Of a stretch of DNA of 7,856 bases, positions 7,330 to 7,856 are shown in pieces. The notes below the pieces were generated by a model. It was not told the DNA's origin. It did no database searches and worked only from the letters and a program-made list of their open reading frames with translations. The stretch comes from Thermodesulfobacteriales bacterium (lineage in GTDB: Bacteria; Desulfobacterota_D; UBA1144; Nemesobacterales; UBA2774). The position numbers and the translations under genes were made by a program. Positions within the stretch are counted from its first letter, which is position 1, and each line of letters starts with the position of its first letter. The stretch covers positions 1 to 7,856 of the forward strand of contig SPCL01000096.1 of assembly GCA_004525335.1 (NCBI GenBank). Direction: 5' to 3'.

Positions 7330-7524
7330 TTGCAATTAGAATCAGTTATAAAATGCCCTGAATGCGGGTTCGAGAAAAAAGAGACTATGCCGACAGATTC
7401 ATGTCAATTCTTTTATGAATGCTCAAACTGTAAGGTTCTATTAAAACCCAAGCCTGGCGACTGTTGTGTGTTTTGTTCCTACGGAAGCGTAAAGTGCCCA
7501 CCAGTGCAAGAAGGCTTGTGCTAA
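7330..7524 (+). CDS. GDCCVxC-domain small cysteine-rich protein, Cys form
   Basis: This 64-residue protein has ten cysteines: C9 and C12 (CPEC), C25, C31 and C34 (CSNC), the C45-C46 pair and C49 in the GDCCVFC core, C56 and C64. I recognise it as the GDCCVxC-domain (seleno)protein family, in which some members carry selenocysteine in this core. Here both core codons are TGT, so this is the cysteine form. The two CxxC knuckles suggest a zinc-ribbon-like metal site, and the GDCC pair a redox or soft-metal site. No signal peptide or membrane segment is visible, so a cytoplasmic location is likely. The start is TTG at 7330 with AGGAG at 7319-7323 and a 6-base spacer; no ATG lies before the first conserved Cys knuckle, so TTG is favoured. 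It follows the cytochrome by 23 bases and probably closes the operon. Its function is not established to my knowledge; the metal-efflux context suggests metal or thiol handling. Confidence 0.88.
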   Translation: MQLESVIKCPECGFEKKETMPTDSCQFFYECSNCKVLLKPKPGDCCVFCSYGSVKCPPVQEGLC

Positions 7525-7545
7525 AGACAAACAGAGTGTTTAATT

Positions 7546-7562
7546 AATGGAACCCATTTTTT
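7546..7562 (+). terminator. Weak candidate terminator of the efflux operon
   Basis: AATGG (7546-7550) pairs with CCATT (7554-7558) around AAC, and T continues to 7562. The stem has only two G-C pairs, so it would be leaky at best. Its place 22 bases after the last operon stop and just before a new promoter suits an operon end. Rho-dependent termination or read-through is equally possible. Confidence 0.35.
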
Positions 7563-7572
7563 AATTGACGAT

Positions 7573-7600
7573 TTGAATTTCAGAAAATGTCATCTATAAT
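7573..7600 (+). promoter_or_regulatory. Sigma70-like promoter for the right-hand secreted protein
   Basis: TTGAAT (7573-7578) and a perfect TATAAT (7595-7600) are 16 bases apart. The start of transcription would be near 7607, giving a leader of about 27 bases to the ATG at 7634. A TTGACG at 7565-7570 is closer to the -35 consensus but 24 bases from the -10, too far. AT-rich sequence surrounds the site, so chance matches are more likely than usual. Confidence 0.55.
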
Positions 7601-7633
7601 TTAAAAAATATTATTTTGCAGTTAAGACCCTCA

Positions 7634-7856
7634 ATGAAAAAAATTAGCAGCAATTTTAACAAGCGCCGTTTTCAATCACTTTCTGGCATGGCTATTGCTT
7701 TACTAATGCTACTGCAAATATCTTTGCCAGGTGTTGCATTGTGTATTGGGTTTGATGGTCACACAGCTCTGGAAAGCTACTCAGAGGGTCTATGCAACGA
7801 GGTCAATTCCAAATTTGCATCTCAGAATAATTCTGATTTGTTCCTCGAAACTTTGA
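7634..7856 (+). CDS. Exported small protein with CIGxDGH motif, partial
   Basis: An open frame begins at ATG 7634 and runs 74 codons to the right edge without a stop, so the gene is cut by the window. The translation starts with a Lys/Arg-rich stretch (K2, K3, K10, R11, R12), then a hydrophobic core at about 19-32 and a probable signal cleavage near residue 36 (GVA before L36). The next part has C37-I-G-F-D-G-H42 and C53. This CxGxDGH pattern followed by a later Cys looks like small secreted proteins that I have seen associated with metal-resistance loci, but I cannot name a family. No clear Shine-Dalgarno sequence precedes the ATG. An internal ATG at 7688 would give a shorter signal peptide, also without a ribosome site. 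Its own promoter lies at 7573-7600. A metal-related extracytoplasmic role is inference from its neighbours. Confidence 0.6.
   Translation, partial: MKKISSNFNKRRFQSLSGMAIALLMLLQISLPGVALCIGFDGHTALESYSEGLCNEVNSKFASQNNSDLFLETL

Noticed and set aside
7462..7476. Possible selenocysteine codon in the GDCCVxC core
   Set aside because: The core codons are TGT; there is no in-frame TGA, so no recoding is needed.
1..7856. CRISPR array, tRNA, rRNA, insertion sequence or attachment site
   Set aside because: I saw no spaced direct repeats, no cloverleaf or rRNA-like stretches, and no transposase or terminal inverted repeats.

Overview
The window holds a heavy-metal (most likely Cu(I)/Ag(I)) efflux operon of the CusCBA type from a Gram-negative bacterium. 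Five plus-strand genes lie head to tail between 730 and 7524: a TolC-family outer-membrane channel, a membrane-fusion protein with an N-terminal heavy-metal-binding domain, a CusA-like RND pump, a membrane-anchored c-type cytochrome and a 64-residue cysteine-rich protein of the GDCCVxC (seleno)protein family. Two ATGA stop/start overlaps and two short gaps (45 and 23 bp) argue for one transcript. A small secreted protein flanks the operon on each side: a Cys/His/Met-containing one at 180-572 and an exported protein at 7634 that runs off the right edge. Each has its own sigma70-like promoter.

Organism: the outer-membrane channel shows a Gram-negative envelope. The DNA is AT-rich, Shine-Dalgarno sequences (GGAG, AGGAG, AAGGGG) precede the operon genes, and the promoters look like sigma70 sites. 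The last two points argue against Bacteroidota, which usually lack both. I cannot name a phylum from sequence alone; a deltaproteobacteria-like or candidate-phylum lineage would fit.

Layout: 1-72 is the tail of an upstream transcription unit ending in a strong intrinsic terminator with a TTCG loop. 112-180 is a promoter region that may give a leaderless message for the small secreted protein. 573-729 is a 157-base spacer with a long imperfect inverted repeat and a CCTCC segment that could mask the ribosome site of the channel gene. 730-7524 is the operon. 7525-7633 holds a weak terminator and a new promoter.

How the parts probably work together (inference): the fusion protein collects periplasmic metal with Cys/Met/His ligands and passes it to the pump, whose periplasmic three-methionine site is intact. 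The pump exports it through the TolC-like channel. The pump's transmembrane methionine relay is largely missing by comparison with E. coli CusA as I remember it, so it probably takes its substrate from the periplasm. The cytochrome and the cysteine-rich protein are not part of the classical Cus machine and suggest a redox step coupled to metal handling. No metal-responsive regulator (MerR/CueR, CusRS, CsoR) is encoded in the window.
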